The notes beneath the pieces are model-generated. The model had not been told where the DNA came from. It saw only the letters and a list, made by a program, of their open reading frames with translations, and did no database searches. The position numbers and the translations under genes are program-made. Shown here piece by piece: positions 35,634 to 45,035 of a stretch of DNA of 64,000 nucleotides (the stretch's first letter is position 1; the number at the start of each line of letters is the position of its first letter). Origin of the DNA: JAHEYF01 sp045805185 (GTDB taxonomy: Bacteria > Bacteroidota > Bacteroidia > B-17B0 > Aurantibacillaceae); the NCBI GenBank assembly GCA_045805185.1, contig JBJMLS010000300.1, positions 11,063 through 75,062 of the forward strand, given 5' to 3'.

Positions 35634-36824
35634 TTATATCAGATCAATCTGCGATTTCTCCATGTTGTGATCGTCATGCCCATGATCGTGTGCATGATGA
35701 CCTTCTTCCACCGCCCCGCCGAAATACATCGCCGACAACAGTGTAAATACATAAGCCTGCAGAAATGCCACCAGCAGCTCCATCGCAAACATGAATATGG
35801 TAAAGGCAAGGGATACAACCGAAACACCCAAACCGGCGCCTACGTTCATTTCTCCGAAAATAAAAATAAGACTGAAGAAAGCCAGGGCGATAATGTGCCC
35901 AGCGGTAATGTTGGCAAATAACCGGACCATCAATACAAAAGGTTTCAGGAACACGCCGAGAATTTCGATCGGGGTAAGAATGAACAGCACGCCTATCGGA
36001 ACACCCGGCATGGCGAATACGTGACGCCAGTAATGTCCGTTGGTATTGATCAGGGTGATGATAAAGGTTAAAGCAGCAAGTACCAGGGTCACTGAAATAC
36101 TTCCGGTAAGGTTCGCTCCGCCAGGAATAAAGGGAATTAATCCGAGCAGGTTATTGATCCAGATGAAAAAGAAGACGGTCAGAAGAAAAGGAAGAAATTT
36201 CTCATACTTCGCTCCGATGGAAGGCTTGGCCACATCATCGCGCACAAAAATGATCAAAGGCTCGATCAGCGATTGCATGCCTTTTGGCGTTTGTCCCGGA
36301 CGACGGGAATAGGATTTTGCCACACTCATAAAGATCCATAGCATTAAGCCTGCTCCGATAAACAAGGCCAAAACATTCTTGGTGATGGAGAAGTCATAAA
36401 CTTTTGAAGTAGCCTCCTCATCAATTTTTCCGCTTGCCTCGTCCCATACTTTCACATGGTTCTCAACCAGCTTGTACGGATAATTTCCGTTATACACTTC
36501 AGTTGGCTCATGCTCTTCATTATTGAATACGGATGAGGAAAAACATTCAAATCCTTTATCGGTTTTCAGGATCACGGGAAGCGGAAGGCTCAGGTGACCC
36601 GTAATGTGCCAGGAGTGCGCATCGGCAACGTGTTCCAGGATCATTTTACCTGCATCGAATTTTTCTTTTTCTGGTCCCGAACCACTTTCATGTTCAGTAG
36701 TAATGGGCTTGCCGCCTTCCGCAGGCTCATAAGCGAGGCTTTTTTGAGCGAACAGCAGGAAAAAACCTAAAAGGGCTAAAAAAGAGAAGGATTTTCGGCT
36801 GAATATGTTGATTTTACTGGGCAT
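35634..36824 (-). CDS. atpB: ATP synthase Fo a subunit
   Basis: 396 residues, longer than E. coli atpB. A signal-like segment (FLALLGFFLLFAQKSLA) and about 120 periplasmic residues precede the membrane part, as is usual in Bacteroidota. The later helices include LMVRLFANITAGHI with the essential Arg. The C-terminus has His-rich residues (HHAHDHGHDDH). It forms the proton channel with the c ring. It is the first gene of the cluster; no atpI gene is seen upstream. Confidence 0.96.
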   Translation of the reverse strand: MPSKINIFSRKSFSFLALLGFFLLFAQKSLAYEPAEGGKPITTEHESGSGPEKEKFDAGKMILEHVADAHSWHITGHLSLPLPVILKTDKGFECFSSSVFNNEEHEPTEVYNGNYPYKLVENHVKVWDEASGKIDEEATSKVYDFSITKNVLALFIGAGLMLWIFMSVAKSYSRRPGQTPKGMQSLIEPLIIFVRDDVAKPSIGAKYEKFLPFLLTVFFFIWINNLLGLIPFIPGGANLTGSISVTLVLAALTFIITLINTNGHYWRHVFAMPGVPIGVLFILTPIEILGVFLKPFVLMVRLFANITAGHIIALAFFSLIFIFGEMNVGAGLGVSVVSLAFTIFMFAMELLVAFLQAYVFTLLSAMYFGGAVEEGHHAHDHGHDDHNMEKSQIDLI

Positions 36825-37281
36825 TTCGTAGAAACGGGTTTTAACGTTTTTTAATTCGGGTGCAAATTTAGGGATTAATTCAATATTTCAGAAATTTTTT
36901 TCCAACACAATGGAACTATCCTTTAAAAAGTCCCGGAATGCCTCTTAATTGTCGCTGAACCAATGTTTTTGATCCACTAATTTCAGAACATCACAACAGA
37001 AATGTGAGACGGGGAGTATCACAAATGACGGGCATGAAAAGGGTTGCTTTTCCCCGGGATCTCCCTTCGCAAACATTTTAACTCATTTATTAGCCTGGCA
37101 GGATCAGAGAGCCTATGAATCCTTTGTTGCCGGCCGTGTTAAGGACAGGAAACAGCTAAACCATCTTATTTACCGCGCATTCGTATCCCTGAATCAGGGT
37201 ATTCTCCGCTTTTTTCCTTTTTACCTGTCGAGTGCATGGATTTTTCTTTATTTTTACTCTCTAAATCTTAAACTCATCTTT
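36825..37281. other. Intergenic stretch between divergent atpB and PepSY-like genes
   Basis: About 455 nt that should hold both promoters. No gene is convincing. On the plus strand the frame of the PepSY-like gene stays open for roughly 300 nt upstream of its ATG but has no good start. Confidence 0.5.
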
Positions 37282-37758
37282 ATGAAAAAAATCGTTTTAT
37301 TGCCTGCACTAGCCATCGCTTTATTTTTGGCTGGTACTGCAACAGCACAGGAAGTGTCCGGCCTTGACAAGGATATCACCGAAAAAGAAGTTCCGGCAGC
37401 AGTTATGAAAACGTTCAAAGCCAAATACCCTAACCAAAAGGTTGATAAATGGGAGCAAAAAGCAGGTAATTTTGAAGCGGATTTTACAAAAGATGGCAAG
37501 TTTTGTGAACTCGCTATAAAAGCTGATGGATCCTGGATCGAATTTGAAACGAAGATCGAAAAAGGAGATGTTCCAAAAGCGGTGCTCGACGCTCACGCGA
37601 AATCAAAATATAAAGACTGGGCTTTTGATCACGCAGAGGAAGTTAAAACTCCCAAGCATGACAAATTATATGAAGTTACCGTGAAAAAAGGAAAAGACAT
37701 GATGGGACTTTACTTTACACCGGATGGCAAAACCCTGGTGCGCGAAGAGAAGGACTAG
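37282..37758 (+). CDS. Exported PepSY-like domain protein
   Basis: 158 residues. A signal peptide ends at GTATAQE. Two PepSY-like repeats follow, each with the pattern VPAAVMKTFKAKYPN / VDKWEQK and VPKAVLDAHAKSKYKDW. Such proteins (PF11396-like, related to BLIP-fold domains) are periplasmic or exported; function unknown. The ATG is 24 nt downstream of a T-rich leader and a terminator follows the gene, so it is a single-gene unit. Confidence 0.88.
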   Translation: MKKIVLLPALAIALFLAGTATAQEVSGLDKDITEKEVPAAVMKTFKAKYPNQKVDKWEQKAGNFEADFTKDGKFCELAIKADGSWIEFETKIEKGDVPKAVLDAHAKSKYKDWAFDHAEEVKTPKHDKLYEVTVKKGKDMMGLYFTPDGKTLVREEKD

Positions 37759-37782
37759 TTATTATCAAATATACTTATGTTT

Positions 37783-37810
37783 AAAGGAGGAGCTGTTCCT
37801 CCTTTTTTAT
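37783..37810 (+). terminator. Rho-independent terminator after the PepSY-like gene
   Basis: AAAGGAGGA pairs with TCCTCCTTT around GCTGT, followed by T-rich TTTTTTATTTTT. Confidence 0.9.
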
Positions 37811-37835
37811 TTTTCTCCGCTTTGATTTCTTTTTA

Positions 37836-37843
37836 TATGTTTG
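37836..37843 (+). promoter_or_regulatory. TATGTTTG promoter box, probably leaderless
   Basis: Exact TAnnTTTG match ending 3 nt before the ATG at 37847 of the TonB-receptor-like gene. The upstream TTTG box is not at the usual spacing. Confidence 0.5.
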
Positions 37844-37846
37844 CGC

Positions 37847-40357
37847 ATGAGGAAACCAGCCATACCAACTCTTCGTCACATCAATAATTACAGAACTATC
37901 TGCATGGTCATCGTGGCGCTTGCAGCAGTCCCCCGCGTTTTGGCGCAGCAATATTTTCAGAATGTAAAAGGAAAGATCGCGGACAGGGAATCAGGATTGA
38001 CCATTCCCGGCGTCATCGTAAAGATGAAGGGAGATACTTCCCGTAAGTTATCCGCTGTGAGTGATGAGAATGGCGTCTTTAAAATCACCGGGGTTCCAGT
38101 CGGACGCCGTACTTTTATTTTTGCGCTGGTAGGATATAAGCCTTACGTTGCCACTGATATCATGGTGGTTTCCGGTAAAGAAGTGTTCCTGAACATTGAA
38201 ATGGAGGAAGCGATCCAGGAGATCGGTGAAGTAGTGATCAGCGCGGATGATAAGGGAATTAACAATGAAATGAGTTCCGTAAGCACGAAAACATTCAGTA
38301 TTGAGGAAACGGAGCGTTATCCTGGCTCCCGGCAGGATCCGGCGCGGATGGCCTCTAATTTTGCAGGTGTGCAGGGCACCAACGACAGCCGCAACGACAT
38401 TGTGATCCGCGGAAATTCCCCTTCCGGCCTGCTCTGGCGGCTCGAAGAGATCGATATTCCGAATCCCAACCATTTCAATATTGCGGGTTCAGCAGGCGGG
38501 CCGGTTTCCATCATCAACAATAAATACCTTTCCAATTCGGAATTTTTTACCGGGGCCTTTCCTGCTTCTTATGGTAATGCATTGGGCGGCGTATTCGATC
38601 TGAAAATGAGGAACGGGAACAATGAAAAACACGAGCGCACATTTCAGCTTGGGATCATGGGAACTGAACTTGCATTTGAGGGACCACTCAATAAAAGCAA
38701 AGGCTCAAGTTACATGGTCAATTACCGTTACAGCACACTTGACCTTTTTTCCTTTGCGCATATCAAGATCGGTACAAGCGCAGTGCCGCGCTACCAGGAC
38801 GGCGCCTTCCGTTTTAATTTTCCCACCAAAAAGGCCGGGACATTTTCCATCAGCGGGATCGGCGGCCTGAGTACAATCTCCATTATTCTCAGTAAAGATA
38901 CTGTCCGTCCAAAAGAATTATACGGCGATCAGAACCGCGACCAGTATTTCAGCACTAACCTTGGAGTGATCATCGCTAATCACGTGATCTCATTAGGTGA
39001 AAAAACCCTGATGAAAACCTCGCTGGCCCATTCTGTTTCTTACATCAGCGCTGATCACAATCTTATTTTACGCGACCGGAACTATAAACCGAACGATACG
39101 CTTCCACAGATCCTCGACTTTGCCCAGACAGAACAAAAGACCACGCTTACTTCCTATATCAAACATAAGATCAATGCGCGCAACAGCTTTAAAACAGGCT
39201 TCTATGTAAATTATTTTCAGGCCACTTATTTTGACCGTGTAAAACAAAATGCCGTTACCGATACGCTTGCCGGTACCATTTTGAATAAAGCCTGGAAGAA
39301 CCGCCTGGGAACAAGCGCGACCTATTTCCTGATCCAGCCTTATTTCCAGTATAACTTCAAATTAAATGATCAGGTAACTTTTAACGCGGGAGTGTTCGGA
39401 CAATTGCTTACGCTTAACAACAGTTACGCGGTTGAGCCAAGGGCCGGCGTAAAATGGAGCATCAACAGCAGGAACATGCTAAGCTTCGGGTACGGACTCC
39501 ACAGCCAGATCCAGCCGGGTTATATTTATTTCGCCTGTCCCGACAGTGTGGTGCGCAATGGCGTGGTGCTCGGCAACGGAGGAAGCAACGGAGAAAATAA
39601 GATCCAGGATAACCGCAACCTGGGAATGAGCAAGAGCCAGCATTTTGTTTTAGGCTATGATCTTTTTCTTTCCAGGTATTTTCGCATCAAGGCGGAAACG
39701 TATTACCAGAACCTGTGGAACATTCCCGTTTATGCAGTGCCTTCCTCTGTCTCCATGCTTAACCGGGGCGCAACATTCTCGCGTTTCTTTCCGATCTACA
39801 CCATGGAAAATAAAGGGACAGGCTTGAACTATGGTATAGAGCTCACCGTGGAAAAATTATTCCACAACCATTATTTCTTTTTGTTCTCCGGTTCGGTATT
39901 CAATTCAAAATACAAAGGAAGCAACGGTAAAGAATGGGACACTGACTTCAACGGCAACTATATTTTTAACCTACTCGCGGGGCTGGAATACGGCATAGGT
40001 AGAAGCAAGAAGAACGCCATTACCTTCGGTCCGAAATTTACATACGGAGGAGGACGCCGTTATACCATGCCTGACAGGGCGGCGAGTGATCGCATTATGG
40101 ATGTGGTACCGGTGAATGATCCTGTGAATAATTTACAGTTCCCGAATTACTTCCGGATCGATTCACGTATAGCTTACAAGATCAATGGTAAAAAAGCGGA
40201 TTACGAAATTGCGGTTGACCTGGTGAACATCACCAACCAGAAAAATGTCTTAGCGCTCACCTACTCTCCTGATCCGCAGAACCCGCAGGCTGACCCGATG
40301 ATAAGGAATTACCAGCTTGGGTTCTTACCGCTGTTTTACTTTAAGGTGAATTTCTGA
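37847..40357 (+). CDS. TonB-dependent receptor with carboxypeptidase-like N-terminal domain
   Basis: 836 residues from ATG 37847, which follows a promoter box and gives a signal-like start ending near VLAQQ. A CarboxypepD-regulatory-like domain (about 35-115: GKIADRESGLTIPGVIVKMK) precedes a plug domain (about 120-260: MSSVSTKTFSIEETERYPGS, DIVIRGNSPSG, FPASYGNALGGVFDLK). The remainder is a beta-barrel, ending in YQLGFLPLFYFKVNF with the terminal aromatic residue. It imports a substrate across the outer membrane with TonB; the substrate is unknown. No SusD-like partner is adjacent. Confidence 0.93.
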   Translation: MRKPAIPTLRHINNYRTICMVIVALAAVPRVLAQQYFQNVKGKIADRESGLTIPGVIVKMKGDTSRKLSAVSDENGVFKITGVPVGRRTFIFALVGYKPYVATDIMVVSGKEVFLNIEMEEAIQEIGEVVISADDKGINNEMSSVSTKTFSIEETERYPGSRQDPARMASNFAGVQGTNDSRNDIVIRGNSPSGLLWRLEEIDIPNPNHFNIAGSAGGPVSIINNKYLSNSEFFTGAFPASYGNALGGVFDLKMRNGNNEKHERTFQLGIMGTELAFEGPLNKSKGSSYMVNYRYSTLDLFSFAHIKIGTSAVPRYQDGAFRFNFPTKKAGTFSISGIGGLSTISIILSKDTVRPKELYGDQNRDQYFSTNLGVIIANHVISLGEKTLMKTSLAHSVSYISADHNLILRDRNYKPNDTLPQILDFAQTEQKTTLTSYIKHKINARNSFKTGFYVNYFQATYFDRVKQNAVTDTLAGTILNKAWKNRLGTSATYFLIQPYFQYNFKLNDQVTFNAGVFGQLLTLNNSYAVEPRAGVKWSINSRNMLSFGYGLHSQIQPGYIYFACPDSVVRNGVVLGNGGSNGENKIQDNRNLGMSKSQHFVLGYDLFLSRYFRIKAETYYQNLWNIPVYAVPSSVSMLNRGATFSRFFPIYTMENKGTGLNYGIELTVEKLFHNHYFFLFSGSVFNSKYKGSNGKEWDTDFNGNYIFNLLAGLEYGIGRSKKNAITFGPKFTYGGGRRYTMPDRAASDRIMDVVPVNDPVNNLQFPNYFRIDSRIAYKINGKKADYEIAVDLVNITNQKNVLALTYSPDPQNPQADPMIRNYQLGFLPLFYFKVNF

Positions 40358-40379
40358 TTTTTATACGATGAGGCTTTTT

Positions 40380-40560
40380 TTACACCAGAGTTCACGGAGA
40401 ACGCGGAGGGAATGTAATAAAATTTAATTAGACCATAAGGAATAGCTAAGAAATGAGCTTATATTGAATGGTAGAAATTTGGAGAAAATCTATCACAGAT
40501 CTTAAGGTACACCTTCCCTCAATTCTCTGCACGCTCAGCGTCAGAAATCCCCGCGACTTA
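40380..40560. repeat. Degenerate intergenic repeats
   Basis: Short pieces of the same GC-rich family as at 30370-30840 appear: CAGAGTTCACGGAG with ACGCGGAGG, and later CTCTGCACGCTCAGCG near 40525. No gene is seen in 40358-40580. Confidence 0.4.
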
Positions 40561-40580
40561 TTAATCCGTATATTGAATAA

Positions 40581-41555
40581 GTGAAAAGACTACTGAACAT
40601 ATTATGCTATTGCCTGCTGCCTTTTCTTTCTGTCGCGCAAAATACAGACAGCATCTCAACAAAACGAACCGACCCTTATTCTTATTTCCGCTTCAATTAC
40701 GACAATGACTTTTTCAGCGCAACGGACCAGTTCTATACACAGGGAACTTATTTCGAGCTGATCAGCCCATTTGTAAAAAAGATCCCGCTTGCTCATGCAT
40801 TAATTCCCTTGAAAGGGTCAGTGAATTATTATGGTCTCGAATTCGAACAGGATGTTTTCACACCTTCCAGTATCCGGAGAGATACGGTATTTACCGGCGA
40901 CAGGCCCTTTGCCGCATTGGTCTATTTGTCGCAATTCCTTATTTCAATTGATCCGGTTAAAAGAATAAGACTGAACACTAAGATCGATATGGGCCTGCTT
41001 GGCCCCTGCGCTAAGGGAAAAGAAACCCAACAGAACATTCACCGCTGGCTCGATAACATTCAGCCCCTGGGATGGCAGTACCAGGTGGCAAGCGATTACA
41101 TGCTGAATTATAATATACAATTCGAAAAAGGAATTTTCCTGCGCAAAGGCTTTGAATTTATTGGTACGACAGCGGCCCGCGCCGGCACGATCTACACCGA
41201 TGCTTCAGCTGGCGCGCTGATCCGCTCAGGCTGGATGAATTCTTATTTTCAGAATATTGGGATTACAAAGTACCGCGATGCTTCGACAAAAAAATTCCAG
41301 GCTTATTTATTCTGCAGAGGCGATGCAAAAGTTGTAGGATACAATGCTACGCTCCAGGGCGGAGTCTTTAACCCTACGAGCATTTATACCATTGGTCCTG
41401 ATAAGATAGAACGTATTGTTTTCACCGGCTCTTACGGATTAGTGATCACCTACAAACGCCTGAGCCTGGAGTACACCAAGGTTTACCTTACACCTGAGTT
41501 TTACAAGGGCTTTGAGCATGCCTGGGGACATTGCAACATCAGCTTTTGTTTTTGA
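40581..41555 (+). CDS. LpxR-like outer-membrane lipid A deacylase
   Basis: 324 residues from a GTG start (40581) that gives a signal peptide ending near LSVAQ. It matches the LpxR/DUF2219 layout: FNYDNDFFSATDQFYTQGTY near the N-terminus, a long barrel with alternating strands, GDRPFAALVYLSQ, and the C-terminal strand HCNISFCF. LpxR removes 3'-O-linked acyl chains from lipid A at the outer membrane. The assignment rests on the DNDFF and GDRPFA patterns; the catalytic residues were not confirmed. Confidence 0.75.
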   Translation: MKRLLNILCYCLLPFLSVAQNTDSISTKRTDPYSYFRFNYDNDFFSATDQFYTQGTYFELISPFVKKIPLAHALIPLKGSVNYYGLEFEQDVFTPSSIRRDTVFTGDRPFAALVYLSQFLISIDPVKRIRLNTKIDMGLLGPCAKGKETQQNIHRWLDNIQPLGWQYQVASDYMLNYNIQFEKGIFLRKGFEFIGTTAARAGTIYTDASAGALIRSGWMNSYFQNIGITKYRDASTKKFQAYLFCRGDAKVVGYNATLQGGVFNPTSIYTIGPDKIERIVFTGSYGLVITYKRLSLEYTKVYLTPEFYKGFEHAWGHCNISFCF

Positions 41556-41657
41556 ATTCGGAGAATGTCGGGAAGATTACTGTCAGACCGGGCGCAGTCG
41601 GGATCCCTACAAAATCAACCGGGCTAAAATTAAACTTCATTTTTGTACCTTGCATCC

Positions 41658-42869
41658 GTGCACGATTCCTCCCTGGTGAAAAAGAAAAACATATTCCTGA
41701 AATTATTCAGTAACCTCACCGTCCTGGTGCTGATCGCTATTGCAGCGGGAATTTTTCTCGGAACTTATTTCCCCTCTACTGCTGTGAAAATGGAGATTGT
41801 GGGAAAGACATTTGTAGACATCATCAAGTTATTTATTGGCCCCATCATTTTTCTCACTATTGTTTTAGGTATTGCGGGCATGGGCGATCTGAAAAAAGTT
41901 GGACGCATCGGAATAAAATCACTGGTCTATTTTGAGGTTGTTACCACACTTGCGCTCGTTATTGGAATTACTGTGGGACTTATCGTGCAGCCTGGTAAAA
42001 TTGACAAGACGGGCCTCAGCATACAGGACGCCAGTAAATACACACAAGCGCCTGAAGGCTTTGACTGGAGTAAATTCTTCCTTTCCAACTTTACTTTGCA
42101 GGTATTGCTTGCTGCAATCGTTATCGGGATCCTGCTCAATTTCTCGAAGCGAAGAGAAAAAGCAATGCTTTTATTTGGGACAGCTTCAAAATTTGTCTTC
42201 AAGGGTTTGAAATTTGTGATGTACCTGGCGCCGCTCGGCGCTTTCGGAGGCATGGCCTTTACAATTGGGAAATTCGGATTGCACACCCTGGTGCCGCTGG
42301 CCAAATTAATGGCAACGGTTTACCTTACCATGTTTCTTTTTATTTTTCTTGTGCTCGGATCGATACTCTATTATTACAAAGAGAATATTTTCACCTTTTT
42401 GAAATACATCAAAGAAGAACTGCTGATCGTACTCGGAACTTCCTCTTCCGAATCGGCCCTTCCTTCCATGATGCTCAAGCTGGAAAAGATGGGCTGCAGC
42501 AAATCTGTTGTTGGCCTGGTTGTACCTACCGGTTATTCGTTTAATCTCGATGGAACTTCCATCTACCTTTCCATGGCCATTATTTTTCTGGCCCAGCTTT
42601 ACAATGTGCAATTGAGCTTTGCAGAAATGGGAAGCATTATCGGCATCCTGATGATCACCTCCAAAGGCGCAGCGGGAGTAACCGGCAGCGGATTTATCAT
42701 ACTTGCCTCAACGCTTACTGCCATTCATAAGATCCCGGTGGAAGGATTGGCCTTTTTACTTGGCGTGGATAAATTTATGAGCGAGGCCCGGGCCATAACC
42801 AATATCATCGGGAACGGAGTGGCCACTATCGTAATTGCAAAAAGTGAAAAGGAATTTACCCCAGCCTGA
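41658..42869 (+). CDS. Dicarboxylate/amino acid:cation symporter (DAACS)
   Basis: 403 residues from GTG 41658, just after a TACCTTGC promoter-like box; GTG 41676 and TTG 41643 are alternatives. The DAACS hallmarks are GTSSSESALPSMMLKLEKMG (serine-rich motif), PTGYSFNLDGTSIYLSMA and SKGAAGVTGSGFIILASTL. About eight helices and two re-entrant loops are expected. It imports acidic amino acids or C4-dicarboxylates with Na+ or H+ at the inner membrane. It is convergent with the next gene, whose stop is 2 nt away. Confidence 0.93.
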   Translation: MHDSSLVKKKNIFLKLFSNLTVLVLIAIAAGIFLGTYFPSTAVKMEIVGKTFVDIIKLFIGPIIFLTIVLGIAGMGDLKKVGRIGIKSLVYFEVVTTLALVIGITVGLIVQPGKIDKTGLSIQDASKYTQAPEGFDWSKFFLSNFTLQVLLAAIVIGILLNFSKRREKAMLLFGTASKFVFKGLKFVMYLAPLGAFGGMAFTIGKFGLHTLVPLAKLMATVYLTMFLFIFLVLGSILYYYKENIFTFLKYIKEELLIVLGTSSSESALPSMMLKLEKMGCSKSVVGLVVPTGYSFNLDGTSIYLSMAIIFLAQLYNVQLSFAEMGSIIGILMITSKGAAGVTGSGFIILASTLTAIHKIPVEGLAFLLGVDKFMSEARAITNIIGNGVATIVIAKSEKEFTPA

Positions 42870-42870
42870 G

Positions 42871-44457
42871 CTATTTTTTTATTTCGGGTTTTAGAGGGGC
42901 CGTTTGTTCAGGTTGCAGCAGGTAATTTTTTTCCAGCTCCGAAACAAAATCCGATTTATCGTAAATAGTAATCTCTTCGCTGAAAGACTTAAAACCTTTT
43001 GCAGTTATCGTTACGAGGTATTTTCCAGGCTCCACAATAAAAATATACTTTCCTGTTTTCGGATTTACATTTTTTGCATCCAGCTCTTTTTGTGTTCCCG
43101 TTTCCGAAATACTGATATACGCGTCAATTTCTTTTTTTAAACTGTCGCCTGCCTGCACCATGCCCCTGAGCGCAGTCAGCGGCTGATCCGCCTCGTTAAA
43201 TGTTATTTTATAAATATCGAGATCGCCAAAGCCTTCCTTGCGCCATGCAGAAATGTAACCATGCCGGCCGTTACCCGCGACCGAAAACATCATGTCGTCG
43301 TCCGTTGTGTTCAGTGGATATCCTACGTTGACAGGAGGACCCCAGACCTGCAAGGCTTCGTTCCATTTCGAACGAAAAATATCGTATCCTCCCATGCTCG
43401 TGTGTCCCTGCGAGCTGAAATACATTGTCTTTCCATCTTCAGAGACCACGGGAAAGGCTTCTTTATAGGACGTGTTGATCGTTGCGCCAAGATTTTGGGG
43501 AATCCCCCATTCGCCATTCGGAAGACGCCTGCTAACATAAAGATCGGTCTCTCCCTGTCCTCCCTTTCTGCTGGACGCGAAATACAAGGTGTTGGCGTCA
43601 CCCGCGTAGCAGCCTTCGGATTCCAGCTGATCGCTTTTTACAGGCGGCTGAAAAGGAACAGGCCTGTTAAACGATTTCCCCTTCACTACCTCCGTATGAA
43701 AAAGATCTCCCGGATAAGCTGCATTGTCCACATAGAACACCATGAACTTTCCATCGGGTGAAATTCCAACACATTCTTCATCTTCCGCTGTGTTGAGCGG
43801 AGGACCCAGGTTCTTTGCTTTCAGCCATTGGCCTTTTTCCACTTTTGCCATGTAAACATCAGAGGTAAAATAACCGTTGAAGCTTCTCATCTTCCCTGTG
43901 TTTTGTTCCCTCCGCGAAGTGAAATAAAGCGTGCCTTCGTCTTTTGTTACGAAAGGATAATAGTCCGCGTATTTCGTGTTGATCTCTTTTCCGGCGTTCT
44001 CGAATGTAATGTTCACCGGCTTTTTTATCAGGGCCATCGCATTTTCGCAGGTGCTGATGTAATGGTCAACCAGGGCCGTAGCTTTTGCGCCTGCTTTTTC
44101 CCTGTATTTTCCATAAAAAGAAATGGCATCTTCAAAACGATAGGCAAACTGGTAAGCCATGGCGAGTTCCAGCAATAATTCGTTCTTGTACTTTCCTTTT
44201 TTATAGCAAAATTCGAGGTAAGGTATTGCCTGCGATTTATCGCTGTAGATATTCAGGTAACATATTCCCATGCGGTGCCTGAGTTCTTCATCTTCCGGGA
44301 ATTGCTTTTCAAGCTTTTTGTATTCTTCCAGGGCCTGAATGTAATTCTTAACTTCAAACAGCTCATCTGCTGTGGGAGCCTGCGCATTTATCTCTATAAA
44401 GGAAAAGAAGAAACAGCTCAGGTAAACGAATCTCAGGTATACCAGGCGTGTTCTCAT
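42871..44457 (-). CDS. TPR/PD40 beta-propeller envelope protein, paralog A
   Basis: 528 residues. A signal peptide (about 1-26) is followed by TPR-like repeats (FEVKNYIQALEEYKKLEKQF, MGICYLNIYSDKSQAIPYLE, to about 150). Then comes a PD40 propeller (about 160-420) with repeats such as EECVGISPDGKFMVFYVD, TLYFASSRKGGQGETDLYV and TMYFSSQGHTSMGGYDIF. A carboxypeptidase-regulatory-like beta domain closes it. There is no OmpA-like domain, unlike paralog B at 48092. Proteins of this layout sit at the outer membrane and may bind peptidoglycan or T9SS parts; here that is inference. Confidence 0.85.
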   Translation of the reverse strand: MRTRLVYLRFVYLSCFFFSFIEINAQAPTADELFEVKNYIQALEEYKKLEKQFPEDEELRHRMGICYLNIYSDKSQAIPYLEFCYKKGKYKNELLLELAMAYQFAYRFEDAISFYGKYREKAGAKATALVDHYISTCENAMALIKKPVNITFENAGKEINTKYADYYPFVTKDEGTLYFTSRREQNTGKMRSFNGYFTSDVYMAKVEKGQWLKAKNLGPPLNTAEDEECVGISPDGKFMVFYVDNAAYPGDLFHTEVVKGKSFNRPVPFQPPVKSDQLESEGCYAGDANTLYFASSRKGGQGETDLYVSRRLPNGEWGIPQNLGATINTSYKEAFPVVSEDGKTMYFSSQGHTSMGGYDIFRSKWNEALQVWGPPVNVGYPLNTTDDDMMFSVAGNGRHGYISAWRKEGFGDLDIYKITFNEADQPLTALRGMVQAGDSLKKEIDAYISISETGTQKELDAKNVNPKTGKYIFIVEPGKYLVTITAKGFKSFSEEITIYDKSDFVSELEKNYLLQPEQTAPLKPEIKK

Positions 44458-44521
44458 CGCTAAATGATTTCAGTCTAAATATAGTTCAATCCCTTAAAAA
44501 ATCAAAGACCGAAGCAGGTGT

Positions 44522-44959
44522 TTAAGCAGCGTCCGGATGCTTTTCCAGGTAGCGGTCCGCAGAAAAGCTTCCTGAACCATAAACTTCGAATACCAGCAGG
44601 GAACACAGTACTACCCAAGCCAGCGCCTGTGTAGAGTAAAATGAGAACATAGGACTGGTCGGCATAAAAATAACGGCTCCAATGAGTATCGGGATCTGGA
44701 AGGCAACCGCCCACCGCGTTAGCAGCCCGAGACAGATCATTGCTCCACCTGCCAGGTGAACCATAATAATGTAATGTACCAGCATAAAGCTGATATAATC
44801 GAATGGTGTATGAGAAACAAAAAGCTGGATATCGTTCGGGTTATTACCGAACTCAATTCCTTTAATGATAAGTATTGCCCCCAAAGCAATCCGGAAAATG
44901 TCCATCCACAGGTAATGGTGCTTTCGGGTCCAACGGTCAATTTTTTCAAAGGCATTCAT
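44522..44959 (-). CDS. DoxX-family membrane protein
   Basis: 145 residues from the ATG at 44959, chosen because AAAGGAGCTACATC (a rare clear Shine-Dalgarno) precedes it. Four hydrophobic helices: WMDIFRIALGAILIIKG, SFMLVHYIIMVHLAGGAMI, WAVAFQIPILIGAVIF, and ALAWVVLCSLLVFEVYG. The DoxX pattern LGAILIIKGIEF is present. Family members are linked to quinol oxidation or redox homeostasis; function here is not known. Confidence 0.85.
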   Translation of the reverse strand: MNAFEKIDRWTRKHHYLWMDIFRIALGAILIIKGIEFGNNPNDIQLFVSHTPFDYISFMLVHYIIMVHLAGGAMICLGLLTRWAVAFQIPILIGAVIFMPTSPMFSFYSTQALAWVVLCSLLVFEVYGSGSFSADRYLEKHPDAA

Positions 44960-45035
44960 GATGTAGCTCCTTTCTTTTTTAGTATACAGTAAAGTTACGC
45001 CTGTTGCAAAAAAAAGGATATGATCTGGATCATGC

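Noticed and set aside
36978..37281. An open plus-strand frame continues about 300 nt upstream of the PepSY-like gene.
   Set aside because: It has no usable start, the known gene begins with a good signal peptide at 37282, and the upstream translation resembles no domain. It may be chance or an old remnant.
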